A stretch of 64,000 bases of DNA from Doryteuthis pealeii. Its lineage: Eukaryota > Mollusca > Cephalopoda > Myopsida > Loliginidae. A program made the translations under genes and the position numbers. Position 1 is the stretch's first letter. Every line of letters begins with the position of its first letter. This document shows positions 1-10,144 of the stretch, piece after piece. The notes under the pieces are model-generated. The model saw only the letters and a program-made list of their open reading frames with translations. It was not told the DNA's origin and ran no database searches. The stretch is taken from contig CM042142.1 of assembly GCA_023376005.1 (NCBI GenBank), positions 55,533,185 to 55,597,184 of the forward strand, read 5' to 3'.

Positions 1-10
1 AGGCATACGA

Positions 11-268
11 TGGGGTCTCTCATCAAAATAGCCATTTCTCACATGCATGTCTTGATGGTGTAGCTTAAATCAAACTAACTGTTGTATGGAAAAACACTGG
101 AAATCTGACTGACAGATTTTGACCTGTGTTTTAATCTCTTCTTTTATTGGACAAGCCAATGTGAGAAAGTTAATTTAGGCAATCAGATTTGGCTGGGTGA
201 CCGGATGAGTGAGGTGCACATTGGTGTCTTTCATCAAATTTGCCATTTCTCACATGCATGTCTTGATC
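11..268. repeat. Spaced direct repeat of about 46 bp
   Basis: Two near-identical blocks, at 11-56 and 223-268, share the core catttctcacatgcatgtc and lie about 212 bp apart. The DNA between them is otherwise unremarkable AT-rich sequence. This is probably a partial tandem duplication; no coding or RNA signal is seen. Confidence 0.6.
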
Positions 269-289
269 TGGAATTTATAAAGTAAAATA

Positions 290-770
290 AAAGAGCTCTA
301 AAGAAAAACAACAAAGTCTTGTATTTGTTAATTAAAAACTAAGCAATGACACAAGACAGCCCAAGATCAAGTCAAGAAGGATCCCAAAGAAAAAACCAGA
401 ATGACAGATAACAGCCACTCAGCGTTAGACAACCAATTCATCCAGCTTAGAACCAGCTAAGAGATCTACCAAGCCAAGATAGACAAACCCATAGAAGATA
501 AGTATGTGTCTCTATTTAAAGGCAATATGCAACATTGGAAGGAGAATTACTCGTCAGTACATAACATTTCTCTCAGCAGTTCAACAACTTGAAGAGTATG
601 TGTTACATAATCTATGTGGTTGCATAAACCATGTTCTTACTCACCCTGAAATCCAACAGCCAATCAGAACTCAGGAAATGAACTTGCCTGAATTCATAAT
701 GGAACAATCCAAAGCTCCATATAAGCTACCTACTAAACTCTAGTTTTAGTTTTGCATTCATCTTGTAACA
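290..770 (+). mobile_element. Small LTR element (TGTTA family), leader plus LTR
   Basis: Positions 290-600 match the U5-end and purine-rich leader found in the other copies of this family: the words aagtcttgt and aatgacacaag are followed by gaag-rich sequence. At 601 begins an LTR-like block with the family start tgttacataatctatg. It carries a CCAAT box near 660 and ends in taaca at 766-770. No gag or pol is visible. It is unclear whether this is one small non-autonomous element or two overlapping fragments. No clear target-site duplication was found. Confidence 0.5.
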
Positions 771-1107
771 GAGTTGAATACTTTACACAAAATCCAACAA
801 TGTACAAGTGTTAAGCTATGTTAAGTATTCTTTGCTATTATCGCCTGTGGTCAGAATTGAACCTGCAACCTACAGATTATTGTCACTTAGAACTGTATTA
901 ATTCAACCCCTATATCTGTTGTGCCATGAGTCCAAAAAATCCAAATCATACAGATTATCAAGCCTCATCTCAAAAATTCACACAAATAGACTGAATGACC
1001 TGTTTCTCTTCTTTTTGTTATTGACTATTGTTATTGTTGTTATGGAGTTTTTATTTCTTTCATTGATTCTGATATAATAAATATGTAAATACCTTGGTAC
1101 CCCCTCA

Positions 1108-1150
1108 CTATAATCTGATTGGACAGTGTCGTGTATAAATAGTCGACACT
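1108..1150 (+). promoter_or_regulatory. Candidate pol II promoter (reverse CCAAT + TATA)
   Basis: The sequence has ctgattgg (an inverted CCAAT box) followed about 15 bp later by gtataaatag, a good TATA box. This spacing is common in retroelement LTRs. The surrounding 1084-1375 block could be an LTR, but I could not find matching inverted ends or a target duplication. A chance occurrence is possible. Confidence 0.3.
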
Positions 1151-1507
1151 GTGTTGGTTCAAGTACCTAATGCTTTACAAGCTAACTTTACTCACTAGAC
1201 GACACCACGACTGCTCAGAGACGGATTACTAACCGATGTACCAATTACTACTGCGATAATATACCAAATACGAACTTCAGAATATATCCCTTAACCCGGA
1301 TATATCAGATTCATTCTTACCTTTTTCTCTGCAATGGTGCGTACTTCCATTTTGACACAGGTATAATTTACCAATGTTTTTTCTGAGTTGCAAAAAGCAT
1401 TTATGTGTCTATGTCATTATCATTCTTTTGTACACTTATGTTGAAATGCATAAGTTGGACCATATTAATCATTGTTCTATCCTTTCTCTTGCAATACATG
1501 TATAAAT

Positions 1508-1762
1508 GCTATTAGCTTAGTCGGTAGAGCATCCGCCTAGGAACCACAAGGTTCTGAGTTCGATACTGGCACTCACCAACTCAGCAGATGAGCAGCATGG
1601 CCTAGATCTGTGCAGTAAAGGGGGAACTGATGGTAGATGTGGTGCTCTACCTCAGACACAAAAACGATCTCCTTGGTCAAGTACTAGTGAAAAGGGGATA
1701 CACTCACTTGCTGTCTGGCTGATACTGACAATAGGCCACTACGCTGACTTTACTTTTTACTT
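1508..1762 (+). mobile_element. SINE-A, tRNA-derived
   Basis: The head has an A box (ttagcttagtcggtagagc) and a B box (gagttcgatactgg), like Ile or Lys tRNA. It is followed by the family body containing ggagctgatggtag-type sequence, the gtggtgctc block and aaaaggggata, and ends near actttactttt. The anticodon and acceptor stems do not form a functional tRNA. It has the same architecture as about ten other copies in the window, so it is a retroposed SINE. It faces an inverted copy at 1793-2031. Confidence 0.85.
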
Positions 1763-1792
1763 ATATGGTGTAAGGGTTAGTGAGCTATAAAG

Positions 1793-2031
1793 TAAGTAAA
1801 GTCATCAAGGCGGCTAAAGTCGGTATCAGTCAGTCAGCGAGGGAGTCTATCCCCTTTTCACTAGTGCTAGACCAAGGAGATTGTTTTGGTGTCTGAGGTG
1901 GAGTGCCACATCTACCATCAGTTCCTTACTTTACCGCACAGAACCCTGTGCTACTCATACGCTGAGTTGGCGAGGACTGGTATCGAACTAGGAACCTTGT
2001 GGTTTCTAGCCGAATGCTCTACCGACTGAGA
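1793..2031 (-). mobile_element. SINE-A, tRNA-derived (inverted neighbour)
   Basis: Reverse-strand SINE-A running from the agtaaagtc 3' end to the tRNA-like head at ctctaccgactgag. It lies tail to tail with the copy at 1508-1762, separated by about 30 bp, so a transcript across both would form a long hairpin. Confidence 0.85.
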
Positions 2032-2103
2032 GTGAGTTTCATTCTCACTGGGTGTCCCATACTTCTGGCCTTGTGTCAAATTCAGGATAAGCTTAGTAAA
2101 TAT

Positions 2104-2755
2104 AATTAGCACCTTTTAGAGAACTTGTGTGAGCTAATACTTGGCTAGTAAATGAGACTATTACTAATTTCCTTTTTTATTAAATTTTTTAATGGCATAT
2201 CAACCCTTGTTCTCCATTATGATAAGATAATTCTTCTATTTCATCATGAGAGATCATTATCAATTTCTTATTTCACCTATTATATAAATTTGATATAGGT
2301 AAGTATATATTTACACAACCCTTCCTCCACTAACAATATGTGACACAAGGTCAATTTTTAGGCAGAGTACTAAACCAGTAGCCTAATCAAGGCTAAAGAA
2401 CCCAGTCTGCCCTACTATTTACTCATAGCTGAATAAAGAATAGATTGATTCATGCCTTTCCCAAAAGCATTCATTCAAAGTCTATCTATCTACCCAGCCC
2501 CTCCTCCTCTAACAAGATGAGCCACATGGTCAATTTTTAAACAGAGTAAAGTCGGTTTGAATTCATTTTTCCTTCTACTAGACCAGTTGCCTAACCAAGG
2601 CTAAAGAACCCAGTCTTCTCTACAAGGAGAACAGATAGATTTAATTTAATTAGCACCTTTTAGAGACCTTGTGTGAGCTAATAGTTGGCTAGTAAATGAG
2701 ACCATTACTAATTTCCTTTTTTATTAAATTTTTTAATGGCATACCAACCCTTGTT
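2104..2755. repeat. 108-bp direct repeats flanking a 436-bp SINE-B module
   Basis: Blocks 2104-2211 and 2648-2755 are near-identical direct repeats (they begin aattagcaccttttagag). They flank 2211-2647, which contains two antisense SINE-B 3' halves (about 2300-2480 and 2490-2640). The central module recurs almost unchanged at 18464-18899 but without the 108-bp flanks. The arrangement suggests insertion plus a segmental duplication. Confidence 0.75.
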
Positions 2756-2805
2756 GGCTATTAAATGCCAAAGCCATTCTTATAGAAGAACAGTAGGGGT
2801 TCTAT
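2728..2805 (-). repeat. Shared retroelement 3' tail module
   Basis: The reverse complement reads as the common tail: a ttcttctataagaatggc-like start, then ggcattaaat and a gttgatatgccattaaa-like end. The same tail ends SINE-C (45957, 59653, 60385) and also occurs alone at 3900, 48810, 52800 and 55340. Confidence 0.6.
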
Positions 2806-3145
2806 TTAACCCTGTGGGTATTAGTTCAAAAGTGAACGTAATAGCACAACTGAAGTTCAAACTTGCTTATTTGTATTATTTGGATTTTTCAGACTATTGA
2901 GTTTTAGTCAAAATTAGTTTATAATATCCAAATGAGGGTTAACTTTTCATTCTTTTCAAAAGTTTAAATATTACTCTGCATGTAATTAATTTATCCATTA
3001 TCATACACTGAGCTCTTTTAGGGATTTGTGAAAATCTTTGTATAAATCTATAGTGTACATCAACGTAAGCATGCATTGTGGATGTACAGGAGATATTGAT
3101 GATCCCAAATAGAATCATCCCCAACATACCAGTCAATTAGATACT
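2806..3145. other. No recognisable feature
   Basis: AT-rich unique-looking sequence. A 65-codon open frame on the minus strand has no recognisable motif and is not called. Confidence 0.5.

Positions 3146-3147
<2 letters not shown>

Positions 3148-3184
<37 letters not shown>
3148..3184. repeat. (TA)n microsatellite
   Basis: About 37 bp of alternating TA. It directly precedes a repeat that carries a hammerhead-like motif on the minus strand. Confidence 0.9.
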
Positions 3185-3354
3185 AAAATAAGTGTATTTT
3201 GGCAGCATTTTTTCTTTTATACAAGTTTTGTTGAACTGTACAGACAATTCCTGTCGGACAAGTCTTTGGTTGATCCGTTCCAATTTTCGGGCCATCCTTC
3301 TGGTATCGGGGTGTAATTGGTATAACAGTCCACCAAAGGTTTCAAAACGAGTGC

Positions 3355-3382
3355 TTTCGGCAATACAATTTGCCATCCTCAG
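3355..3382 (-). ncRNA. Hammerhead-like motif (CTGAGGA + 1 nt class)
   Basis: On the minus strand CTGAGGA is followed by one extra T, then a 5-bp stem GGCAA/TTGCC, then GAAAG. This matches the hammerhead order CUGANGA - stem II - GAAA except for the extra base before stem II. The same one-base-extra layout recurs at 10226, 20116, 32185 and 55051. Stems I and III are not convincing, so cleavage activity is doubtful. It may be a relic of Penelope-like or related retroelements. Confidence 0.4.
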
Positions 3383-3689
3383 GTAGGAAACGATGGTATG
3401 ATTTCGTGTCTCGTTTTTAACGAGAACGAGTAGTAGCAAGGAATTAGAAGTTGGAGATAATAACCATTGGTAGTAGGAGGTTGTAGAAGGGGGAAAAATA
3501 GAGGGGGAAAATAGATATTTGAGTCAACAGTCTTCGACCAGCAGCTGAAAATCATCCGTCGTCGTCGTCGTCAAAATAATCTTTTCTGACTGCCGTCTCA
3601 CGTAAGCCGAATGCTTCTCTGCTTGTCACGCCACACTCCACTCGCTTTGGTTATTTTATGGGCATATCACCCAAACATCCGGGCCCATC

Positions 3690-3775
3690 AGTCGAACCTC
3701 GTGTTCGTCCAGTGCCTAAATCGCATTTGTTTTTGCATGCGGGAGGACGCGGGTTTGATCCCGGCAGGCAAGACA
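3690..3775 (+). pseudogene. tRNA-Ala-like fragment
   Basis: The 3' half resembles an alanine tRNA: tttgcatgcgggagg is followed by a good B box, gggtttgatcccgg. The 5' half is too degenerate to fold. It is probably the head of an old SINE or a tRNA pseudogene. Confidence 0.4.
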
Positions 3776-3896
3776 ATGTATTGCTCTTTTTCCTTTCTCG
3801 TTCTCCGTTATATTATGATGACAATTGAACAATGTGGAGTCACCCCCCAACCCCGATCAATGGTGAGTCACTATATCACTATGTGCCCTCATACTT

Positions 3897-3965
3897 TTTT
3901 TTAATGGCATATCAACCCTTGTGGGTTATTTAATGCCAAAGCCATTCTTATAGAAGAACAGTAGC
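3897..3965 (-). repeat. Shared retroelement 3' tail module
   Basis: Close match on the minus strand to the tail at 2728-2805, including ggctttggcattaaata and gggttgatatgccatt. Confidence 0.65.
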
Positions 3966-4423
3966 TGTGGGTATTAGTCCAAAAGTGAACGTTCAAACTT
4001 GCTTATTATGATGCCACTCCAGCTTGTTGTCCATTACACCACATTCCTAGTGAGTTTGATTCTCACTGTGTGCCCTCATACTTCTGGCCTTCTACTGACA
4101 CTGACCTTTATAAATAACTATTCATACCTGTTTACTGACATTTGTATATTAAATGAAATATAAACAAAAAAGAAAATAATTCTTTCTCTTTTTTCATTGC
4201 TACACAGACAAACAAACATATATAGGCTACATCTACTCACAAATAACATCAACTTTAAGAAATGTATCCATATATAAGACTGTGTGTAATGTATTATGTA
4301 TTAGAGTTGGGAAGAATTGAGTTATGGATTGAGAATGAGCTGTAGTACCCAAAATATCTTCATAAAACATATATCTTGAGGGTAAACAAAAATAGATAGC
4401 CTACAGTATATAGGTTCATGCTA

Positions 4424-4514
4424 ATATATATATATATGTATTAATGTTAATGATATAGTTTTCTATATTTATATATAAACTATGCTTAATATCAATAATA
4501 GTGCTTATATATAT

Positions 4515-4595
<81 letters not shown>
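4424..4595. repeat. Compound (TA)n/(TG)n microsatellite
   Basis: Short TA tracts at 4424-4440, then a long TA run (about 4506-4550) passing into about 40 bp of TG. The minus-strand open frame here is a translation of the repeat. Confidence 0.9.
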
Positions 4596-4596
<1 letters not shown>

Positions 4597-4718
4597 ATGG
4601 TTACCAGGTAAGTTGGTATTAAGATGTTTCTAAGTTGGACCATTCTTCCAACAGCGGAATGTTAGAGTGATTCCAATCCAAGTTGAGAGTTTGATGTTCA
4701 ATATTATTGAACAGAGAA

Positions 4719-4850
4719 ATATACTTGGTAAAGTAAAAGGCTTAAAAATCGGTCATTTTGCAGTTATAGATCTATTTCTAGATACCTATGGGTAGAATCT
4801 ATACCCACAAAATGACCGATTTTTAAGCCTTTTTTTTTTACCAAATATAT
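4719..4850. mobile_element. Foldback (snapback) element, about 42-bp arms
   Basis: Arm 4719-4760 is the near-perfect reverse complement of 4808-4850 (core ggcttaaaaatcggtcattt). The spacer of about 47 bp contains a further small palindrome (tagatctatttctaga). It resembles a MITE or the terminal hairpin of a larger element that continues into 4858-5180. Confidence 0.75.
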
Positions 4851-5003
4851 ATACGTTTCCCAATTTTCACTGTGTAGAAGGGACTAATGCGAAAATTCAC
4901 CGCTTCAGCGAAATGCTAGTCCCACTTGTTTACAAGTTAGAGACCTCTGGTGAGTTTATTTCCGGTTTAGGAAATATAGCGATTATTCTGCCTTCTATTC
5001 TAG

Positions 5004-5084
5004 GCAGCTTCTTGTGGACCCATCGGTAAGAGACTTGACGATCGAAAGTTCGTTCGGGTCTCGATCCCGACCAGAGGTAGCTGC
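5004..5084 (+). pseudogene. tRNA-like domain of the hammerhead element
   Basis: An A box (tggacccatcggtaagag, from 5015) and a B box (gggtctcgatcccga, 5056-5070) are enclosed by a perfect 6-bp acceptor-like stem, gcagct (5004-5009) with agctgc (5079-5084). The anticodon arm is irregular and there is no clear identity, so this is not a functional tRNA gene. Confidence 0.6.
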
Positions 5085-5093
5085 TGAAAAATA

Positions 5094-5145
5094 AGTCTAG
5101 CGGCACTGATGAGGGGTGAAACCCCGAAACGCGCGTCTGCAGATT
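5094..5145 (+). ncRNA. Hammerhead ribozyme, near-perfect core
   Basis: The core CTGATGA (5106-5112) is followed by stem II GGGG-TGAAA-CCCC (5113-5125), GAAA (5126-5129) and a short stem III CGC/GCG. The predicted cleavage site is after GTC at 5137. Stem I pairs GCA (5103-5105) with TGC (5138-5140) and, across an internal bulge, AGTCT (5094-5098) with AGATT (5141-5145). The three-base-pair stem III is typical of type I hammerheads in animal retroelements. Those need dimerisation or tertiary contacts to cleave well. All invariant core bases are present. Confidence 0.85.
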
Positions 5146-5465
5146 ACTTTATATATAATATATACTTTTTTTTTTTTGCAATAAGATCACCCCTGGAGGT
5201 GGGGGAAATGAATATAAGATGAGTTTGGCCATGTGCCTGTCTAAATAAAAGATATCAGTGGTCTGATATGATAGCATGGAGTCTCTGTCTGATGACTGAG
5301 AAACTGACAGTTACCAAGCATCATTTGCCTACATTCAAAGAAAGCAAGCTTAGGGTAACAGTTATGATTGTAAGAAATAGAATTGGCAACACAAGTTTAA
5401 GTCCTGGACGAGACAGTTTTCATCTTCCTTCTAAGTATGAATCTCTTCTCCTTATGGCTATGGGT

Positions 5466-5600
5466 AAATAGTAGGGAAGACTGGGTTCTTTAGCACTGGC
5501 TAAGCAATCAGTCTAGGATAATGAAAATTCTGAATTGAAACCATCTGCAATTGACCTTGTGTTACATCCTGCTCATGGTGGAAGGGCTGGGTAAATATAT
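5466..5600 (+). mobile_element. SINE-B 3' half
   Basis: Matches the SINE-B body (agtctagga, gaattgaaacc, ttgaccttgtgttacatcc). The tRNA head is missing. Confidence 0.75.
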
Positions 5601-5639
5601 AAAAGTATATCCATATCATTGAAATAATACTGAAATCCA

Positions 5640-5797
5640 TTCGCTTTCCCCCAGTTATGGGCAAACTGGGTCATTTAGTCTTGGTTAGGCAACCAATCTA
5701 GGAGAAGGAAAGCTCTTAATTCAAACCAGTTTTACTCTGCTTAAAAACTGACCTTGTGTCACCTCCTGCCTGTGGTGGAGAGGTTGGGTAAATATCA
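5640..5797 (+). mobile_element. SINE-B 3' half
   Basis: A second headless SINE-B, starting at cagttatgggcaaactggg and ending with gagaggttgggtaaatat. It is in tandem with the copy at 5466-5600. Confidence 0.75.
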
Positions 5798-6189
5798 TAC
5801 ACCACTTAACTTTTCTGTTGATTATTGTCAATTAAGTTACCGTTGTTCTGAATTTTAAATTAAATAGTTACTATTAGTTAAACAGACTGTTACAGTTTTG
5901 GTAATTTTCCAAGCAGATTGTGTTTATCTACAACAGAACAATTGTGCATTAAAAACAAAAATTGATAAATATTGGTATCCTCTCATCAGATATTATAGTT
6001 TATTGTATAATATTGTTTTGGCTGGTGTGTTCTTTGACCTTCCTCATGCATATGTCACATCTGGTAATCTTTAGGGATCGTTTGACAGATGTCTTTATTT
6101 TACTGAAAAATCTTTTTTTTGCCTTTTGGAATACAGGCTGATTAGTGGGATTTTTACCATCCCAAGACATTTAACAGACTCAGGCATTA

Positions 6190-6350
6190 TACAGTGTGTC
6201 CACAAAGTCTGGGTACATGGGGATTAACACATACTTTTTAAAACAATACAATTTTTTAATTATAATGTTAATAAATATTTTCAATATGATTTCCATTATT
6301 TTCAATGCATGACTTGATGCACCTTGCAAAATTCAGGTGAACTTGGCAGA
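6190..6350 (-). pseudogene. mariner/IS630-type transposase 3' remnant
   Basis: On the minus strand the frame includes NFARCIKSCIENNGNHIEN, which resembles the C-terminal end of mariner-superfamily transposases (R-C-I...N-G-x-H/Y-x-E). It is followed after stops by a terminal-repeat-like sequence, acagtgtgtccacaaagtc, at 6191-6209. The catalytic domain is absent, so this is a dead 3' fragment. Confidence 0.5.
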
Positions 6351-6449
6351 AAAAAATAACATAAATAAATTTAGAAAAGTAAAGTATTTTTTATTTGATT
6401 TAACAAAAAGTTAAAAAAAGGAAAATTATTATTTCTTATATTTAATTCT

Positions 6450-7055
6450 TTATGTTATGATTTTATTTACTGCTAAATTACCATACCTGCCTTCTCGGAA
6501 AATAACATAAATATATACAATAGTGAAATCTCCCTGTATCCAGACTTTGTATTGCATACCCTTCCTCACTGGCACTAAATAATTATAATGTTGCATACCT
6601 CTTTTTTTAAATTCTATTTCTTGGCCGTCTTTAGTATTTCTGATCATTTTGGTATTTCTTCTGTCATCTTGACTTGGTCTGGAATCTTCTAAGGTCTGGA
6701 CTTTCTTGGGGACTTTGGGTCTGGTCTTCTGTTAGGGATCTCCTTATCAGGAGCCCTGTGTCATTGTTAGTTTTTGGGTAATAAACACAAGACTTCGATT
6801 TACTTTTGATCTTATTGTTAGACATCTGCTAACTAACATAGCGCACGTATGCAGAGTGAGTCACAGTTCACATCTTCACTGCCTGACGTCCAACTGCAAA
6901 CTGGGGACCAAACAGGTCCCACGTGACTTCACGTATTTTGGCAGGCTTCTGTAATTTTCCATTTGAAGGACCCGGCCATGGTATGAAAAGGGTCATCCCC
7001 TCAGAATTACAGGGGATTGACAATAATCTTATGCAACCGCATAGATTATGTAACA
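6450..7055 (-). mobile_element. Small LTR element (TGTTA family)
   Basis: The LTR spans 6765-7055 on the minus strand. It begins tgttacataatctatgcgg and ends actaaca, so its ends are inverted TGTTA/TAACA. The word aataaacac lies near the 3' end. It is followed by a purine-rich leader (6764 to about 6450) with the family words atgacacaggg and gaggtatgcaac. No gag or pol is present and no second LTR was found, so it is a truncated or non-autonomous copy. Other copies are at 601, 10583, 43225 and 48252. Confidence 0.7.
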
Positions 7056-7204
7056 TTTGTATACACACTGTAGATTCATTTTGTACTTAGGATGGAGTCC
7101 CTAAAGTATAGAGTCTAATGTGCTGGACTGTGACATCATAGTAAGCAAGTTCAAACTCCAGTCACACTCATTGGCAATTCAGTCTTGAAAGACTATGATA
7201 AAAG

Positions 7205-7577
7205 TTTTTGTGTGCCCCTGAGGTTGCAGCGCCTCCTGTGACTATGAAGTCCTATGTTTGAGAAACATTCTCGACCACAGATTTTGCATTTGTAGGTTGT
7301 CCCTGTATATGATGATGTCCCGATGCTTTGTTGCCGTTGCTTTCTTTATGGACCTCTTAGCTTCATGATGTTGTATCAGGGTGAATTCTGACGTGTACAG
7401 GCCTCTATGGAGATTCTGCCGCCACCGAGGGCGGTCTTGAGCCAAATTTTCCCAGCTGGAAGGGACAATGCCAAAGCACCTGAGATCATTATTGCAGACA
7501 TCCTTGAATCACAGTAGGGGGCGACCAATCTGTCTTTTACCAGATGTTAGCTCTCCATACAGTCACACTATTACATC
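7205..7577 (-). pseudogene. LINE ORF2 C-terminal fragment with zinc finger
   Basis: The minus-strand translation gives a broken ORF: LYGELTSGKRQIGRP, then SWENLAQDRPRWRQNLHRG. After a frameshift follows a Cys-rich end CKICGRECFSNIGLHSHRR (C-x2-C-x12-H). This order (ELxxGKR, W..LA.DR..WR, terminal zinc finger) is the C-terminal region of RTE/Jockey-like non-LTR retrotransposons. Stops and frameshifts show it is dead. Its distal side abuts the GC-rich LTR inserted at 7582. Confidence 0.75.
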
Positions 7578-7581
7578 CACT

Positions 7582-8747
7582 TGTCGGGGCCAAAACAGCC
7601 TTGACCCCTTTCTCTGAACGAACGCACGTAATCAGAGCACGCGTGTGCATTTTCGCACGTAAGCAAACCCTTTCCATGTCTGACCAGATATATCCAGTTT
7701 TTGCCCAGCTTTAACCCTTTAAGCTCCACCCCTTTCGCATGTATTGGGTCACGTAGTCAAAACTATGTCATCATCATTTCTAACGAACTTTTCCCTGACG
7801 TCATTCGATATTTCCGGCAAATTTCGGGTATTTAAGAAAGTCGTTTGCGATGACGAGGACAGTTCCAGCCAGCCACCGACAGTTAACGATCCTGATTCCT
7901 ATTCTGAACAAATGGCCTTTCCTGATTCCTGACCGCCCTGCCTCTCTACGCTGCTGGAACGACCTGCCTTTCTTTGACGCTAGACGACCAGCCTCGTTCT
8001 TTGCTGTGATAACACCAATTATTTCCAGTCCAGCAATATCAGCCTTTTTCAAGGCTAAACAAACCCAGCTCTTTTCAGAGCTAACCAGTCGGCCTTTTCA
8101 CCTCAGTCTTTCCTTAACCACGAATGCGATCCTAGGGCGAAATCCCTAGAAGATCTGGATCTTACGACCAGATAGGCGTCCCTCGCCGACAGTACGCTAG
8201 GTCCTAGCTTGGTAGATCCGACTCGATCTTCCGCCGAGCAAACACCTAGCTACTCGAGGCATTTGCGCACACGTACCAGCCTGGTCTGAAATCCCGCATA
8301 ACCGCGGCCAATCAGACCCAGGCAACGCACGTGCTAAGCGAACGGTCCGTCGCTGTTACGTTTCACGCTCGTACCCGAACAGTCCTCGACGGGACTACGA
8401 CCGGGGCTCGCAGCCGATACAACCGCAAGCCGAGACCGTTACCGACCGACCACGACGTCAACCGAAACCCGTAGACGCACTGTATCCCAATTCCGGATTC
8501 CAGTTGCCTATCCGACAACGGACGACCTATCCACCCAGATTAACGAAAGACTGACCGAACGTTGAGCGACCAACCTCGAACGACGAAAACTCAACTTGCC
8601 GATTTACCTTTGTCAATTCTCGTGAATAAATTGACCACCTGGTTACTTCCTGCCATCTAAATCCTCTGCCTTTGTCTCTTTCATTGCCTCCAGTCGTTTC
8701 ACTTATTCAAAAGTCTGTGGGGTCGACATCCTTATCGGCCCGCAACA
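7582..8747 (+). mobile_element. GC-rich solo LTR, about 1.17 kb
   Basis: The block starts TGTCGGGGCC and ends GGCCCGCAACA, imperfect inverted termini of the TG...CA type. It is flanked by CACT on both sides (7578-7581 and 8748-8751), consistent with a 4-bp target duplication. A cAMP-response-type tgacgtca (7796-7803) and a TATA-like tatttaag (7829-7836) give a plausible promoter. It is far more GC- and CpG-rich than its surroundings, which argues for a fairly recent arrival. Open frames inside it on both strands show no known domain. No pol is adjacent, so it is a solo LTR by inference. Confidence 0.6.
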
Positions 8748-8949
8748 CACTATTGGAAAAGGTATAAAACACCTGTTAAATAGCTTTCTTAAGTATTATC
8801 TTCTTCTTGAGTTTATCTCTCTCTCTCTCTCTATCTATCTATCTATACATATGTATAATTTGTTACATCATCCATGCTACCCTTGTAAAAAGAAAATGTT
8901 TATGGACTGTTGAAATCAAAGATTACTAAATTTAATATATGAACAAAAA

Positions 8950-9588
8950 ATTGGAAGCACAGGGTGTGATGGTTATCATCATAGGAAATGGACACAGTGT
9001 GGTGAATTCAAATCCTGAACAATGCTGTTTGCCTTTTACATAGCAATTAATACCCTTGGGAAAGGTATGAACCCTGTTGAGTTTCTGACCGCCATTCTTG
9101 GCCAGTTGAAAAGAACTTAAAGTTTAGTAAGTCCTGAAATCTAGAATCCTTTGGTGAGTGAATAGGTCCCGTAATACAGAATCCTCTGGTAAGTGAATAA
9201 GTCCTATGAGGTCTAGTGAAGTAATCCCATAAGGTCCATCCTCCACGAGCGTCCAAAGCGATGTGGCTAGGTGTTCTCAGAACATCAGTATATATAATAA
9301 TATCAGCAGCAGAGTGCTGTCAGTGACTGGTTAATGGGTTGGTCACGTGACACTCGGCGAGTCTATAAGTAGAAGTGGACTTTTGACGCACGCCTTATAT
9401 ATTAAAATTCCAACAAACCCAACTATTCTCTCTTCAGCTATGGGTGAATAGTAGAGCTCTCTGGGCTCTTTAGTCTTGGTTAGGCAACATGTCTAGAAGG
9501 AAAACTCTGAATTGAAACCTGTTAAACTCTGCTCAAGAAATTGACCTTGTGTTACATCCTACTCGTGCAGAGGAGTTGGTAAATATGT
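8950..9588 (+). mobile_element. SINE-B split by a solo LTR
   Basis: The head with ggtgtgatggttatcatc and a gaattcaaatcctg B box lies at 8950-9074. The body resumes at 9421 (aactattctctcttcagctatggg) and ends about 9588 with gttggtaaatatg. The gap is exactly the LTR at 9075-9415 plus its 5-bp duplication, so the SINE is older. Confidence 0.85.
9075..9415 (+). mobile_element. Solo LTR with 5-bp target duplication
   Basis: Ends are TGTTG...CAACA. The flanking duplication is AACCC at 9070-9074 and 9416-9420. Near its 3' side are a ggttggtcacgtgac box and a TATA box (tataag, 9364-9369). It is a relative of 24242-24500. It inserted into a SINE-B, which restores cleanly when the LTR is removed. No internal region remains, as expected after LTR-LTR recombination. 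Confidence 0.85.
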
Positions 9589-9761
9589 ATATGAATGATA
9601 AATGATGCATAATAAAAAAAAACAAAGATGAGGATACAAGTTTTAATAATTTAGTTTAAGAAACTCATCACAGATAGGCACTTGAAAAATAAAATCTCAC
9701 AAAAAAAAAGAAATTAGAATAATTTCTTAGGTACAATGATAAGGGATTAAAATACTTCAGT

Positions 9762-9770
9762 GTATATATA

Positions 9771-9815
<45 letters not shown>
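9762..9815. repeat. (TA)n microsatellite
   Basis: About 54 bp of nearly pure alternating TA. Confidence 0.9.
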
Positions 9816-9816
<1 letters not shown>

Positions 9817-10144
9817 TCCAACATAGATATTCCCTCAATACTTATATAGGTTTATATACTTTTAAGATGAAGATAAACGGGTCTACTTGTTAGATAACAT
9901 TATGAGGTTAATTGAATGAAGATATAGTCTATTTTAAGTGTAGACAATAAAATGGTTGTAATATTTATTTAATTATTTAAATTAGTAATGAAATATTGAT
10001 AATCTTTTTTTCTTCTGATTAATTTCAATATTGATTTGTAAAGTGAAAAGATCTTATGACAAAAATTTATTACATTAATGTTTTAGAAAATATATAAAGA
10101 ATATAAAAAGCAAGTCAGAATAAGATAGAAAACATTTTTTAAAT

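Larger units (their letters stand above)
4858..5180 (+). mobile_element. tRNA-headed retroelement with hammerhead ribozyme
   Basis: The composite has three parts: a hairpin with arms gggacta (4880-4886) and tagtccc (4917-4923), a tRNA-like domain (5004-5084), and a hammerhead at 5094-5145. A short (TA)n tract and poly-T follow. No reading frame is present. The order matches copies at 23096-23433, 31537-32020 and 34165-34425. It is likely a non-autonomous RNA-mobilised element; transcription by pol III from the internal boxes is an inference. Confidence 0.65.

Noticed and set aside
7744..8149. Overlapping genes in the GC-rich island
   Set aside because: Frames on both strands are of similar length and lack domains; the block has LTR boundaries and high GC, which lengthens chance frames.
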